A stretch of DNA of 64,000 nucleotides from the NCBI GenBank assembly GCA_025531455.1, contig JAMYHL010000070.1, positions 1 through 64,000 on the forward strand. Reading direction: 5' to 3'. Within the stretch, counting starts at the first letter, position 1; the number at the start of each line of letters is the position of its first letter. The stretch is from Apiotrichum sp. Y4204. Its lineage: Eukaryota > Basidiomycota > Tremellomycetes > Trichosporonales > Trichosporonaceae. The translations under genes and the position numbers were made by a program. This document shows positions 38,464 to 51,085 of the stretch, piece by piece. The notes under the pieces were generated by a model. The model did no database searches and was not told the DNA's origin. It worked only from the letters and a program-made list of their open reading frames with translations.

Positions 38464-41400
38464 ATGTCACCGTCCGACCCGTACGACGATGACGACTTCT
38501 TCTCGGACCCCGCGGCGCTCGCCTCGCTCGCCGCGCTCGAGGAGCAGGCCATCGCCGCATCGCAGGTCCCGAAGAAGAAGATGCACCACACGCTTGCCCG
38601 CCCTTCGGCTGGACCGCGCGCGTCGGCATCTTCCTCCGCCATCCCCCCGCGACCGCTCAACACGAACCCGCGCGTCAACCTGTGCGGAATGGGATGGGAG
38701 CCCGGTGGCAAGCACGCGTCGAAATTCGAGCCACCGCTTCTGTCGAAACAGCCGCCCAGACTGCCCCCAGCACCGCAGGCCAAGGCCGAGCCCCTGTTCT
38801 TGCCCCGACCGAGCCCCGAAGAGCCGCCGTATGATGCCCTTGTTGATGAAGGCAGAGATTGGTACCAGAACGGGGGGGAGAGTTTGCGCGGGCGGGCGAG
38901 CTCGGTCGAGGCACGCAATGTGCCCTTGCCAGGCTCGCAGGCGCGAAGGGAGGCGATCGAGGCCGCGTGGAAGGGTAACGCTGCCGGGCGCGCTCCATTG
39001 TCACGAACAACCTCGTCGACATCCACAGGCGGGATACCTAACCAGCCAGCGCTGGGCGTGGGCCGGAATCTCGCGCGGTCTATTTCCACGGGATCGCACA
39101 ACCTTCCGCGGGGACCGGCATCGCGTATCAGCGCCCTTCCCCCCATCTCTTCGCAGAGCAGCGGAAGCCAACCTTCATCGCAGGGTGCGGCGGCGCGGCG
39201 CGCAGTTTTTGAGCGGGACGAGCAGGTCAAGCTGCGCGAGGAGGAACGGCAGCGCGCCGAGGCCGAGATGCGCGCGCTGCGGGCGAGGGTGGCGGAGCTG
39301 GAGGCGACGGAAGGGACGGAAGATCGCGAGCCGCGGATAGCGGAACTGAAGCAGCAGCTGTACGCGGCGACCGGGCAAGTCGATACCGTGCGGCGAAATC
39401 AGAAGAATGTGGGTGTTGGAGCATCTTTGATGGCTGACACCACCAGCTGGAGAGCAAATTGAATGCCGAGATCAAGCGTTTGAAAGAGGAGAATCAGGAT
39501 ATGGACAGGCGCATGAAGGAACGCGAGAACGAGATGCGGCAGCAGCTCGAGAGTGTCAAGACCCAGGCCGTGTTTAGTGTAGGTCACTTACGTTTGCGGT
39601 ACTGACCTGCCAGAATCACAACGCATTGGCATCGGCGTCCAAGGCCCGCCAGCAGAGCCAGTTCATGTCGTCTCAGCGTCAGGTACAGGCTACCCCAGTG
39701 AAGATGACCTCGCCGCTGCGGAACAGAGGCAACGCTACTCCGGCTCCCCTCGTACATTCTGTCAAAGGCAAAGGTGGGTACCCTTTCTCCGCACCTCACT
39801 CACCCAGCAGGCCGCATGGCGGCACCTCCTCCCCCGCGCTTTGAGGGTCTCTCGAACGCATTCAGTAAGGCACCGACTGTGGGCCGTTCAAAGCGACAGC
39901 GCACCGAAGCGCCGAGCCCGATGTCAACGCCGAAGAAGCAGAGGACGGGATCGACGCCCAGCTCACCGGCTGTCATTTCGCCACTCGCTTCTCCGCGGAG
40001 CCAGCGCAGCCAGCGCCAGAGCCAGCTTGCGGACGATATGGACATTGGCATGGACTGGCAGCCGGACTTCGGGTCGAATACCACGGAGGAGGGCATTGTG
40101 GAGCCGCCACCACGAAACCTTCGAGACGAGGTGGGTTTGGCAACTTCATCGTGTCTAACCCACCAGCTTGCGCATCATATAATGACGCACCAAACACTTT
40201 CGTCTTACCTGAGGGATTACTTGCATACGGGCGAGGACAGTGGTGACAATGATCAGTGCACAGTTGTGCAGATATCTTACACCGGCATCCTATCTGATCC
40301 CGAAGGTCGCTCATGGCATGAGCTTGGTCGGGCGTTGTTCAACATCTGTCTGAATCCCCTGTTGAGCTTTGATACAGCCAGCGGGAATGTGATGACCATC
40401 TTCACAGAACTCATGGAGTATATCTGTCATTGGAACCCTGCGAAGTCGCGTGCATGGGTGGGTAAGCGGCTGATTTCGATTCTGACGCTGCAGATCAAGG
40501 CATTCCTCAATGTCACGCGCTTAGCGTCGTCCACTATCCTTCTCTTTCCGTACATGGCGTCTTCCGATCCCGAGGCTGTCGTAAACCTCACTAATAATAT
40601 ACGCACACTCTCCCGAACCGTGTCCGAGGTCCTCGCCGAATTACACTCCCTCGATGCCGAGGAGCTGCGGGACATCGAAGTCGTGATGGTGGACGCGATT
40701 GTCGAGCTCGGCGAAGCCTTGTGCCTTGCAGACATGAAGGATACTTGGTGAGCTGTTTGCGCCTTTCCGAGAGCTGACATTCAGGGATGCGGACACGCTC
40801 TCGGCCACGCTCCTCAACTTTATGCAATCGGAGCAGCCGGCGGTCGTCGCTCGCGCGCTGGACCTCTTCGTCGTTGCATCATGCTGTAGGCTATCCTCTC
40901 CGGGCCAGAATGCTCATCACAGATCAACACAATCTGCACGGCGTCCTCGCGCCGACGGACGGCTTCCCCGGCGACGTGCCCGTCATCGACCGTGTGGCGC
41001 GCTTTCTGGCCTTTGGACACGCCAAGTTTCCCCCGAAACAGGTAGGCAACACTACACAGGAACGCAGCTAAAACCAGTTCGCGCGTAGTTCACTTGGCGC
41101 ACTGGGAGCATTATACATGCTCTCGAAGCACGACCCCGACGCCATTGTGCTGCTGACCGCCCACTCCGTGCTCGTCCCGTCACTCCTCATGATGATCCAT
41201 AGGGAGAGCACGCGTGTCTGGGGGATCTGCGCGCACAGCGTGGCCACGCACGGGTGAGTGAGACAACTCTGGCACAACTGACAACCAGGCCGATTGAGCT
41301 GCTTCTCCCGGGAATGACGCTGCTGCACCACCTCGTCTTCCCCCCGCCGGTGAGCAAGACGCTGTCGGCGTCGCAGCCACGCGCAGACGTCGAAACCGGT

Positions 41401-41779
41401 CTGTTCGCGGGTCCAACGCCGCAGGGCGTCGACCTCCGCCAGCGCCTGCAGGAGACGGCGAGCACGAGCGAGTTCAACGGCCTGCAGCACGTGTTCCTCA
41501 CTACGCTCGGCGCAATGGCGTTTGTCGATGATGAGGAGGTCGAGGACGGCGACTTGCGCACCGTACAGGGTACGTCAGCTGAACACGTCCCCGATGAGCT
41601 GACACACAGACCTGGCTGGCGACCTGCTGGACGCGGTGGTCGAGGGCCCCGAGAGCGACCAGGTGTATGAGATGTACACCACTGTCGAGGAGGCATCGGG
41701 CGAGGCGCCCGACGACGAGGAGTATGGTGACGAGGAGGAGATGATGGGGGGGATTGACTGGCCACCAAGCCAGGAGTGA
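38464..41779 (+). CDS. probable ATRIP/Rad26/Ddc2-type DNA damage checkpoint protein
   Basis: Ten exons: 38464-39408, 39447-39578, 39614-39773, 39811-40130, 40167-40747, 40785-40885, 40923-41041, 41078-41253, 41289-41569, 41610-41779; 994 aa. ATRIP proteins recruit the ATR/Mec1/Rad3 kinase to RPA-coated DNA. The architecture fits: an acidic N-terminal motif (DPYDDDDFFSDPAALASLAAL, like the RPA-binding motif), a disordered Ser/Pro linker, a coiled coil at about 245-365 (LKEENQDMDRRMKERENEMRQ), a basic Ser/Pro stretch (KRQRTEAPSPMSTPKKQR), then a long helical domain to the end. The similarity is architectural rather than motif-level, so the call is tentative. The 37-nt intron at 40886-40922 is needed to keep frame. 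The 36-nt intron at 40131-40166 is in phase and stop-free. Confidence 0.5.
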
Positions 41780-42177
41780 GGGTCAAGTCGATTTTCGTTA
41801 TCTTGGTTTTAGCATGCATGTATCTGTATCATCATCATGGCGACGACCATCAGGTTTCAAAATTGGCGATCAGCCCGCCACTCTTTCATGATTCGTATCA
41901 GCACCTCTGCATCTTTCGCGCATATATGATAAGGTAAGACGTGCAGTGCAATAAAACCACACAGACAGGCAGCGAGCCATTACAGTATACTCTAAAATCG
42001 GGACGGGCAGCACACCATCAATAAGATAGGTAAGGTAGGGTCGGTGTGCGTGCCGCGTCCGATGTTGGGCGGGACAAGATCCCCACACTTGTTCTTCTTC
42101 TTCAATAATCACTCCTCTCTCCTCGCGTTTGGCGTTTTCGTCGCCGACAAATTCCATTATTCTCGCCCAATGAGTCT
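41780..42177. other. convergent intergenic stretch
   Basis: 3' flanks of the ATRIP-like gene and the BOI-like gene; nothing else recognised. Confidence 0.5.
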
Positions 42178-45100
42178 CTATGCGACGCCCTTGGCGTGCG
42201 CCCAGGCGCGTACACTGTCGAGGAGCGTGGCGACGGCAGCGGCATCGCCTGCGCGGATCTCGTTGAGGCTGACACCTGCACTGTCGATGCCCGCGTCGAT
42301 CACGCAGTCCATCATCGCGAAGAGGCCCTCGACGTTGGGCTGGCCGTTGGGGTCGCGGTTGAAGGCAGTCGCGGAGAGCGGGGGGTTGGGCTCGACACCA
42401 GAGAGATGCTTGACAATCAGGAAGATGACCTCGCCGGATATGAACGAGTTCGGGAAGTAGGCGGCGCGCGGGTACTGCTGCGGGAGCACCGTGTTGACCC
42501 ATTGCATGAGCTCGGCATGGTGCTCGTCCTCGGGCGGGTAGTACGAGGCAATCTGAGAGTTAGATCCAATGGCGGTACTACAACTCACGCTAGGGCGACC
42601 GACGCTGCCCTTCGAGGTCGACGCGCGGCGGGTATCCCGGCTTGGCCGAGAGGGGGTCTGGTTGAGCGAGGAGCCGTGGGAAGTCATGCGGCGGCCGCTC
42701 GAGGTCGTGTCCAGGCTCATCTACAGAGTTAGCACTGCCATACAACGGCTGTAGGTACACTCACAAGAACACTGGCGTCACGAGGGGTGAGCTGGTTGAC
42801 GTTTTCGCGACGGTTCGCCCGCTGCGTTGCGTCAATCTGCGAGGGGCTGGGCGGACGGGGCTGCAGAGCCTGCGCCTCGGCGAGCGGGATAGTGGGGATG
42901 TTGCACGACGAAGTGACGGGGACCGTGTAGTCACGGGCAATCGTCGCCTTCATAATTGCCTTCATCCAATCACGGATCTCGCCCTGCTCGGAAGATGAGA
43001 AGAAGTGAGCCTTCTCGTTTCCGGGGCCAACAAGCTGGAAGCCGTAGTGGCCCGGGTTGGTGTTCCCGTCCACTATGATGCGGTGGCCCTTGAGGTCTAT
43101 ATGCCCCTTGACGCGGTCCTCGTTCTCGCTCTTCAGGAAGTATAAGTACGAGCCCTTGAGGACGAAGAAGCGCGTCTTCCAGGTGTTGTAGCGCTCGCCA
43201 CGCTTCTTGAGGTAACCCGTCTTGTCTGGAGTTCCAATCGTGCGCATAGCGGAACCGACCGTCGCCGCAGTTGTGTTACTGCTCGAGGTTCGCCGCTCGG
43301 GAGCCGCCGCAGTCATAGTCGTAGTCTGCTTGCCGTGGTTGAATGCGAGGCGCGACGAGCTCTGGTTCGAGTTGGCCGGCAGAGGGGGCGCCTGCTTCCG
43401 TCCACGGCCGAAGAAGCTGAGACGGTCGTTCTTGTCGATGCTTCCCTTGTTGCGCTTGTGGCCGAGGGAACCGGAAGATTCGCGCTTCGACAAGCTTGCC
43501 ATTGTGGCAGCCGATGCAGCGGCCGCTGCAGCAGTAGGGGAGACAATCGTGGCACCGCCAGAGGGGCTGGTCGTCGCGCTGGCGGGCGAAACGCCAGAGT
43601 TCCGCGGCCCGGCATTGCCGTTGGCATTCGGGTTCACGGTGGGGCGAGCACCAGGGACCTCGTCAATGGCCGGGGTAGAGGGCGTCATGCTGACCTTGCG
43701 CCCGTGGCCCCAAGCACCCGAGCTGTGGTGGTCGTCCGCAGCGTTGACTGGCGAGGTGGCCGAGTGGGGACTCGGCACAGCGTAGGCACTAGGCGGCGCC
43801 GAGTACGTGCGGGTCCCGTCACTACCACCACTGCCACCGCTGACACCGGTCGGGTGCGGGGACGAGCCCGACATGGCCGAGTTGGGGCGACGAAGCTCGT
43901 TGATGGCAGCGGCAATACGTACACGCTTACCAAATTGAGGAATGTCGAGCTCCTTGAGCATGGCGGCGTCCAGTTCTAGCAAAACATCACCAGAAATGTC
44001 GTGCTCGACAAACTTGCCGCAGATCGTCTCGTCAAAGCCCTTGCTGCGCGCCCACTCGACGACCTCGTCCACAGTCCAGGTGGAAGGAGGTTTGGCGGGG
44101 GTGTGGTGAGACGCGGTGTCGCTCGACGGAGGGAAGGTGGTGGCCGCACGGGGTGAGGCTTCCACCTGGGCGGGAGGAGCGCTCTGGCCAGACAGGCGGG
44201 ACTGGCCACCCATGGCGGGGGAGCTTGTTATCGACGAGCTGCGCGCGCCGACCACAGGAACATCAGCAGACATGCCAGACATGCCAGACACATTGCGGGA
44301 GTGGCCCGCGGTCGGGGCCGAGGTGGCAGGAGTCGAACCCGAAACGTTGCGCGAGTGCGACCACGCACCTGCACCGGCGGCACCGGCGGCTGCACCAGTC
44401 GCAGCTGCTGCAAGGCCAAGACCGGGAGCGGACATGGTTTTGTTGTCAGAGATGTGCTCCGTCGGCTGGGGAACTGGCTCTATGGGCGCGGACACAACGC
44501 GGGGAGATGTCGAAGGCCCTGGCGCACGAGGTGTCTCCTGGTTAGATTGAGACGTCTGGAGCCCGACTGGGCCAGTCGGCGAGGCAATGGGGGTGTGGTC
44601 ACCGGCGATTTCCTGAGCGGCCTCGGGACGTTGGGGCGAGGCGGTCACCTGGCTTGGGGCGGTGATGCCCGAGGCACCGAGCGCGGAGCCGTTGGCCGCG
44701 GTCCCATTGAGGGACATGTTCTGGAGACTGCGGTTGAACGACGGTGAATCTTCCTCGTCGTCACTCTCGTCAGAGTAGATGAGATCCGCAATACCGCCAC
44801 TGTCGCGGTGGGCTTGACGGTCACGTTCCTCGTTGGCGAGTTTTGCTTGCTCAGCCAGTCGAGCACGAGCGTCCTGGGCGATACCAATCGGAGCCGTCGG
44901 GTCTTCGTCCTCTTCCTTGTCCGACTCACGGGCAACGTCGTCCTGCGGTGCCTCCTGGGGATCCCTGAGCTGGACGCCCTTGGGGACGTTCGGGGACGGC
45001 TGTCCCATAGTGTCGATCGCTTCCTGCACCTCACCGATTGTGGACCCCATAACATTACCTCCTTGGCCTGCAGTAACAACGGATGGGGCAGACATCGGCT

Positions 45101-45813
45101 GGCCGGTGATGTCCAGGAGGCTATTGCGTTTGGGCGATCCATTGACTGGAGGCACAAACGGCGACGCCAGACCATTGGAGTGAGCAGCAGGGTCGAGGGA
45201 TGCAGGTTGTGCTACATCGCCCGCTTTAGGGGAGGGAGGCACGGGGATGGGATCTCCAGAACGCGATTCTGGCTCCACTGCATCTGTGGTAGGGGCGGTG
45301 GCGGGAGGGCCTGCGACAGTTGCCGCGGAAGGAGTGGCCGCCGTTGCGGGGGTGACGAGGTCGTCCTCTTCCGAGATGTAGGTCGCCGGGAAGAGACCCT
45401 CATCGCCCTTTTCGTTACGTCCCTAGCAAGTCAGCAACGATTCTTGAAAGATGTGTGAATAGGGTGACAGCCGCCGACGATTGCGACCGGTTGCACGTCG
45501 GCATGTTGTGCGATCACGATTTGGACATATCGCGGGTCGACATCAGTGCGGCTGTTCATAGCGATGGACAAGCTCGTCTCCGTCCCGATGTTGCGTCCTG
45601 CTTCTGCGTACATGTGCTGCAGGGAGGTGTGTGCGCGGCGCCCACACAGAAGCAACAAGACATGCGACGAATCAAGACCAAACGTACCTTCCACCAGCCG
45701 TCGCCAAAGGCATCATCTTTTTCGAGGACGGTGATCTTCTCTCCGGCCTGGAACTCGAGCTCGTCGCTATGTTCGGCGACGAACGTGTGGATAGCCGTGA
45801 CGACGAGCGCCAT
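42178..45813 (-). CDS. BOI-type polarity scaffold: SH3, SAM, PH and C-terminal CH-like domain
   Basis: Four exons on the minus strand: 45813-45688, 45422-42765, 42720-42589, 42552-42178; 1096 aa. Boi1/Boi2 proteins link polarity GTPases and the exocyst at growth sites. The SH3 domain covers residues 1-60 (ALVVTAIHTFVAEHSDELEF, then GDGWWK spliced to GRNEKGDEGLFPATYI). The SAM domain is at about 485-550 (WTVDEVVEWARSKGFDE). The PH domain is at about 773-872 (KTGYLKKRGERYNTWKTRFF to MKAIMKATI). The linkers are low-complexity Ser/Pro/Ala. Unlike yeast Boi1, a further folded segment follows at about 975-1096, with a helical pattern like a calponin-homology domain. The frame is open upstream to 45855 without an ATG that would keep the SH3 start natural; 45813 was chosen. 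Confidence 0.88.
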
Positions 45814-46754
45814 GGTGGTGGATGGCGGTGCTTGATGCGCTGCTGATTTATTCAATCAATGCACGAGTGTGTCGGGGAGGAGAAAGAGGGAATGTATTTG
45901 TTGTGCGTGTGTCGTGATTGCGTGGGTGGATGGATGGGAGGGTATGTGTTTGTGGGGTGTAAAGGTGGAATCGAGATGGAACGAGGGGAGGAAGGGAGAA
46001 GGGAGAGGTCGATTCGGTTTGGTTGGAGAGAGGAATGGAAGAGACCTTGTGCCCAGCAAGCCAGAGATCCAGAGAGATCCAGGAAGAGCGCGACAGCCAA
46101 CCTGCGACGGGAAAGTGGTGTATGCAAGGCAGGAACCACCAAAACAGGGGAAAGGCGCGGTAGTGTATCGGTCGGGTCGGTCAGTCGCAGGAGAGCTGGT
46201 GAGCGGGCGAGCGAGCGCACGGGGCCAGGTTTGGGTGGGATCTGTTTTGGGACGAAGGGCGAGAGGGGAGAATGAACAAGATGGAGAGTAAACAGATAGG
46301 AAAGAGACTGAGTAGCGAGATGGAGAGAGTAAAGGATAGAAGAGTATGTAGATGCGGGGGGATTGATTGGATTGGATAACGGGTGGTGATGATGATGACA
46401 CGCACAAGTCAGCACCAACAAGCACACTGGTGAGATGGGAGGTGTGACTGGTGACAGTGACGGTGGGTGGGGGTTGAGTAAGTGAGGGTGAGAGAGGGGC
46501 GGTTGCGGAGCGGAAGGAGATGGCAAGGGGGGGAGAGAGTGGTGCAGTCGCCGCGGAGTGGTACTGTGCTCTGTGCTCTGTGGTGGTGGTGGTGCACCTC
46601 TCTCCTGGCTACGGGTGAGAGCCAGTCTGTGATCTGTGAGCAGTGAGAGCTGCTGAGCTAGCTGAGCTGGGATGATGGAATGGCGTGGGACTGTTCAGTC
46701 TACAAAGCGCCTCCTGCCAACGGGACACTCTGGGCCGCGGCTGTCGAGAGGCAC

Positions 46755-46866
46755 ACAGTACGTATAGTACACACAGTACACACAGTACACACCGAAAGCG
46801 GGGGCCGTGGCGCCGCAAAAGAGAGCTAAAGAGAGATATTAATCACAAATCACAAATCACAAATCA
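46755..46866. repeat. short tandem repeats (AGTACACAC and AATCACA units)
   Basis: About three to four copies of a 9-bp AGTACACAC-like unit near 46755-46790, and four copies of AATCACA near 46841-46866. Confidence 0.65.
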
Positions 46867-47344
46867 GACTGCCCTCGTTCCATAGGGATATTCTCATTAG
46901 CTCATTAGTCATTAGGATGTTGGATTTGACTAGGATCATAATAATACTGTGCATTCCCAGGACACGCTCGATCATCTCAGGTCTATTAGGAATGCACTAT
47001 TTTTTGAGACAAGCTTCTTCTCCTCTCCGTTACATGCTTGTGCTTCTATCTTGCCCATGTGGGTTCGATTATTGGTAGGATTGGGTAGGACGAGACTGGA
47101 TTCTTGGATTCTGGATTTTGTGTATCTGCAAAAAAAGGGTGACGTAGAGAGTAAAAGAAGCAACAAGACTGCACAACCTGTGATCTGACCAACCAAAAGA
47201 CAACAGGACAGCGAGCCAAAGAAACCAAGGAGGATATATCCAGTAGCCGAGAGGCACATCTCGCGGCAGCGAAGGGGGAGAAACAGGAGCTCAGGAGGGG
47301 AGCTCGGAGCGGAGAACAACACGGGTCTTGCGGTTTCGGCGGTC

Positions 47345-47366
47345 GGGGGGGGGGGGGGGGGGGGGG
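47345..47366. repeat. homopolymer of 22 G
   Basis: A run of 22 G lies 45 bases before the N gap; such a run blocks sequencing and may form a G-quadruplex-like structure. Confidence 0.85.
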
Positions 47367-47411
47367 ATCGGGGCACACCGCCATCACCGTTGGTTACGTT
47401 GTTACGCTTCG

Positions 47412-47426
47412 NNNNNNNNNNNNNNN
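47412..47426. other. assembly gap (15 N)
   Basis: Fifteen undetermined bases. The true gap length is unknown. Confidence 0.95.
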
Positions 47427-48589
47427 CACAACAACAGAGACCAGGGACCGTCGGCTGTTGTGCATTGCGGACAGGCACAAGATCACGGGGGACTCACAGG
47501 ACAAAGTTGTCCACCTGAAACGGTCGTTTTGGGAAAGTGGCTCTCTCATAATCTCTCAAGAGGGGTCTCTGGCTCCCGCGGCCTCCTTCACTGAGTCGCT
47601 CTCCATCTCTTGCCATCTCTTATGTTGACTTCATTATTATATGATTATGCTCGTCACTCGTAGCTCATGGCATACTCTTATGTGCGCGCTTCTTCCGACC
47701 GGACATTAGCCATCTCTCTGGATCTCTGTTTCTCTGGATCTCTGTGTGACTAGATGCCTGGTGGTCATTGTGTGTTTTGGCTTCCAGATGCCGAGATGTG
47801 TGAGGAAGAATGGGCGGAGGTTTGCTAGCTGCTAGAGTGCATCTCTCGCAATCTCGGACAAGTACGAGACTGTTCAATTGTTCAAGCTGTGTGCTTGCGC
47901 GCCAGTTGAGGCACGACGTCATGGGTTGTGATGGAGCAGCACTCGACGAGGTGCACGTCGTTCCAAGTCGTGGATTGCAGCTCAGTATCGCCTGTCGTCG
48001 GCAGCTTCACTTCGTCGGCAGCTTCACTTCCTAGACCCCAGCCACAGTGTGTCTATGCGGATGGGCTTGACTCAGACACTGGGTCTTTATTCAGCGCAAT
48101 GAACTGCCAGTTGTCGGTCAAGCATCTCTTGGATCTCTTGGATCGAATTGATCTTGCGACATGCATACACCCTACAAGCACGACGAGTGTCGATCCTTTC
48201 AACGACGCCCCGCGGCGATCGGCAGTGGGCTAGACCCGGGAACGGAGGCCATGAGGCTAAGAGGTGATGTCAGCATCCCTGTTTTCACGGACATCAGCGC
48301 CTCGCCGTGGGTCGTGCTCCTGGGGGCCCAAGCTCCCCCCTCAACCGCCGCCATCACGATCCATCGCTGCTCTGTCAACATCCTCTCTTGTCTGCTCGCT
48401 GCTTTGTTCACGGAAACCGTCTATTGTTCTCCAGCAGACCACAGGCAAACTAGTTTATCAGGGAGCCAGACGGACAAAAGCAATACACCGCACATCAACA
48501 CCGCACCTCCACCATCACCCATCCCACTCCATCACGCCCCTTCCCTCCGCAGCCCTACTTGCTGCTCACCTCCTCCCCGGCATCTCCAG

Positions 48590-50884
48590 ATGGCCACGCC
48601 CGGCCGTGGCCCTCCGTCCTCGCCGTCCCTCCCGCCCCGCCCGACCAAACTTGCAAAGATGGAGGACGCCATAGACATCTCCGAGGCCACCACCGCGATG
48701 ATGATCCCCAGCCGCACCAACTCGTCACGCGCGACCCCTGTCCCGAGGTGAGTGGAGGTGGTGCAGGCAGGGAAGACTGACTCGCAGTGGACGGCCAGAT
48801 GCAAAGGCAAGGCGGTATGACCGCCAGCTGCGGTAAGTGTGGATATGCTATGTATACCGCTCGTCTTCCTGGGGATGCTGACGCGACGCGACTCGCCGAC
48901 GATACCTTCCGTCTCGCAACATTCATCACACAGACTTTGGGCATCGGCTGGACAGCGTTCTCTCGAGTCGGGCCGCATTCTTCTGGTAGGCCATGATGCG
49001 TCGGGCTGCCAGACGCTCAAGAACCTGGTCCTGCCAGGTGAGTAGCGCCTCCAGGTCGTTCTGACCGCAGGTATTCAACACTTCACCATCCTTTCAGACG
49101 CGATCACGACACCGGCGGACGTCGGTACCAACTTCTTCCTCGAGTCATCGAGCGTCGGCAAGCCCATTGCGATTGAGGAGGTTCGGTAAGCTATTGCGCA
49201 TTGGAGGGCCAGCTGACATCAGCCTGCTGGGAGAGCTCAACCCCGCCGTGGACGGCAAGGCGCGCATTGCGGTACGTGCAACTCGTAGATTGTGCTGACC
49301 ACAGGATGTCCTTCAACTCCTCGAGAATGAGCCAAACTTTTTCTTGTCGTTCACGCTCATCATTGTGTCTAATGCGCCGCCACAGGTGGAGGAGAAACTC
49401 GCCGAGCTTCTGTGGCAAAGTAAGCTGAGCGCTTCCAATTATGATAGCTTACTGACATCCAGCATCTGCCACAGTGGGCCAGCCCGACATCCCCCTGGTT
49501 TCCTTACGCACTTCGGGGTTGATGGGTCGCATGCAGATTCAGCTCCGGGAACATTGCGGTGGGTTTGGGTGTCACGAGTAACCCGCTGATGGCAGTCGTC
49601 GACACACACCCGGACACGACGCACACGCTCCGCATCGACTCCCCATTCCCGGCTCTGGAAGAGTACGCGCGCACTCTGGACATGGACGCCATGGACTCGA
49701 TGGACTATTCGCATGTTCCCTGGGTCGTCCTTTTGGTCCGAGCGGCGGCTGTCTGGAAGGATGCGGTAAGCTTTCTGCGTCTCCCGAGGCTGACAGCCAG
49801 CATAACGGCAGGCTCCCGAGCACATCCGACGAGAAGACCGAGTTTAAGAATCTCCTCAAGTCGTGTCGTCGCAAGGGCGACGAGGAGAACTTTGATGAGG
49901 CGCTCGCGCAGGCATACCGGGTGTGGTCCTCGTCTGAGGTAGGTCCCGGCAGAATTGCAGCATTTCGTCTGACGCCAGCTTCCATATGACGTTTCCGAGC
50001 TGCTCAAGGACCCGTCTGTTGTCGAGGTGTCGCAGAATGTAGGTAGAGTTTCCGACAGCACCTACTAACATGCAGTCCAAGAACCTCCACCTTCTTCTCC
50101 ACACGCTCACGCGATTCATGGCAACGGCCCCACATTTGCCGCCGGTGTCTCCTTCCCTCCCAGACATGCACTCGAGCACCGCGTCTTACGTCACGCTGCA
50201 GAATCTCTTCAAGCAGCAGTACCAGGCGGACTTGACGCGGTTTGCCGAGCTGCTCGCCGGCGTCCTTCAGGAAGCCGGCCTGCAACCCGAGGCCATTCCA
50301 GCGAATGAAATCGAGTCATTTGTGAAGAATGTCGGCGGCGTGGACATTATCAAGGGCACGTCGCTGCTGACAGCCAAGACATACGACGGAGGAGTGAAGG
50401 AGCGCATTAGTGGGTTAGCGGGTCGATAGTGACTAACCCGCAGCGGAGGACTTTGCGTTTGAGGCAGAGCCGACTGTCGGGAGCTGCATCGTCATGGCCA
50501 TTCTTGCCTCGGAACAGTTCTACAAGGCGTTTGGCCGCTGGCCTGGATCAGAGCCAGGAGACGACACGGCAATGGACGTCGCCGAGGTGGAGCGGCTCGC
50601 GACTAAGGGGCTGACGACGGTGCACATCGAGGCTGGCGAGCTGCCTGACGAGCTGTCAAATGCGATTGGAGAGATGTGAGTGGAGCCCGATGGCTTATCA
50701 GCTGTGAGCAGTTACTGACCCCAGCGTGCGAGGCGGATTCCTCACGCCGCCGACGACGGCGGCCTTCTTTGGCGGCATTGCGGCACAGGAGGTCATCAAG
50801 CTCGTCACGAACCAGTACCGCCCGCTCGACAACACGGTGACCGTCGACCTCGTCAAGAGCGGCGTGGAGAAGTTCAAGTTGTAG
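48590..50884 (+). CDS. ULA1: NEDD8-activating enzyme E1 regulatory subunit (APP-BP1/Ula1)
   Basis: Thirteen exons: 48590-48747, 48788-48832, 48934-49037, 49071-49185, 49223-49271, 49305-49419, 49463-49558, 49596-49765, 49801-49938, 49979-50038, 50076-50409, 50444-50675, 50725-50884; 591 aa. It pairs with Uba3 to adenylate NEDD8/Rub1, which then modifies cullins; this subunit lacks the catalytic Cys domain. Landmarks: RYDRQLRLWASAGQ, LKNLVLPGIQHFTILSDA, VGTNFFLESSSVGKP, LVSLRTSGLMGRMQIQLREH, WKDAHNGRLPSTSDEK, and the terminal TAAFFGGIAAQEVIKLVTNQ. The phase matches at every junction. An extra Pro/Ser-rich N-terminus of about 60 residues precedes the usual start. It is the most intron-rich gene of the window. 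Confidence 0.94.
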
Positions 50885-51085
50885 ATGCACATAATGAGGG
50901 GCTATAGGTGTATACAGTGATTACATGGCTTGGTGGCAGTGTACAAAAACCTGGCAGCGGGTTGCCAGAGGTGGAGAGCGGAAGGCGGGGTCATACAAGG
51001 GGTTGAACGACATGGCGATGCGCAGCGCGGGGTGGCGAGACTATACGCAACATAATGCGGGGCGGGGCGAGAATAAGGGCTCAGA

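Larger units (their letters stand above)
45814..48589. other. 2.8-kb gene-free stretch with assembly gap
   Basis: To about 46600 the minus strand is C/T-rich and likely contains the BOI-like leader. The rest has no supported gene. It holds small repeats (46755-46790, 46841-46866), a 22-G homopolymer (47345-47366) and an N gap (47412-47426). Upstream of 48590 lies the ULA1 leader. Confidence 0.55.
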
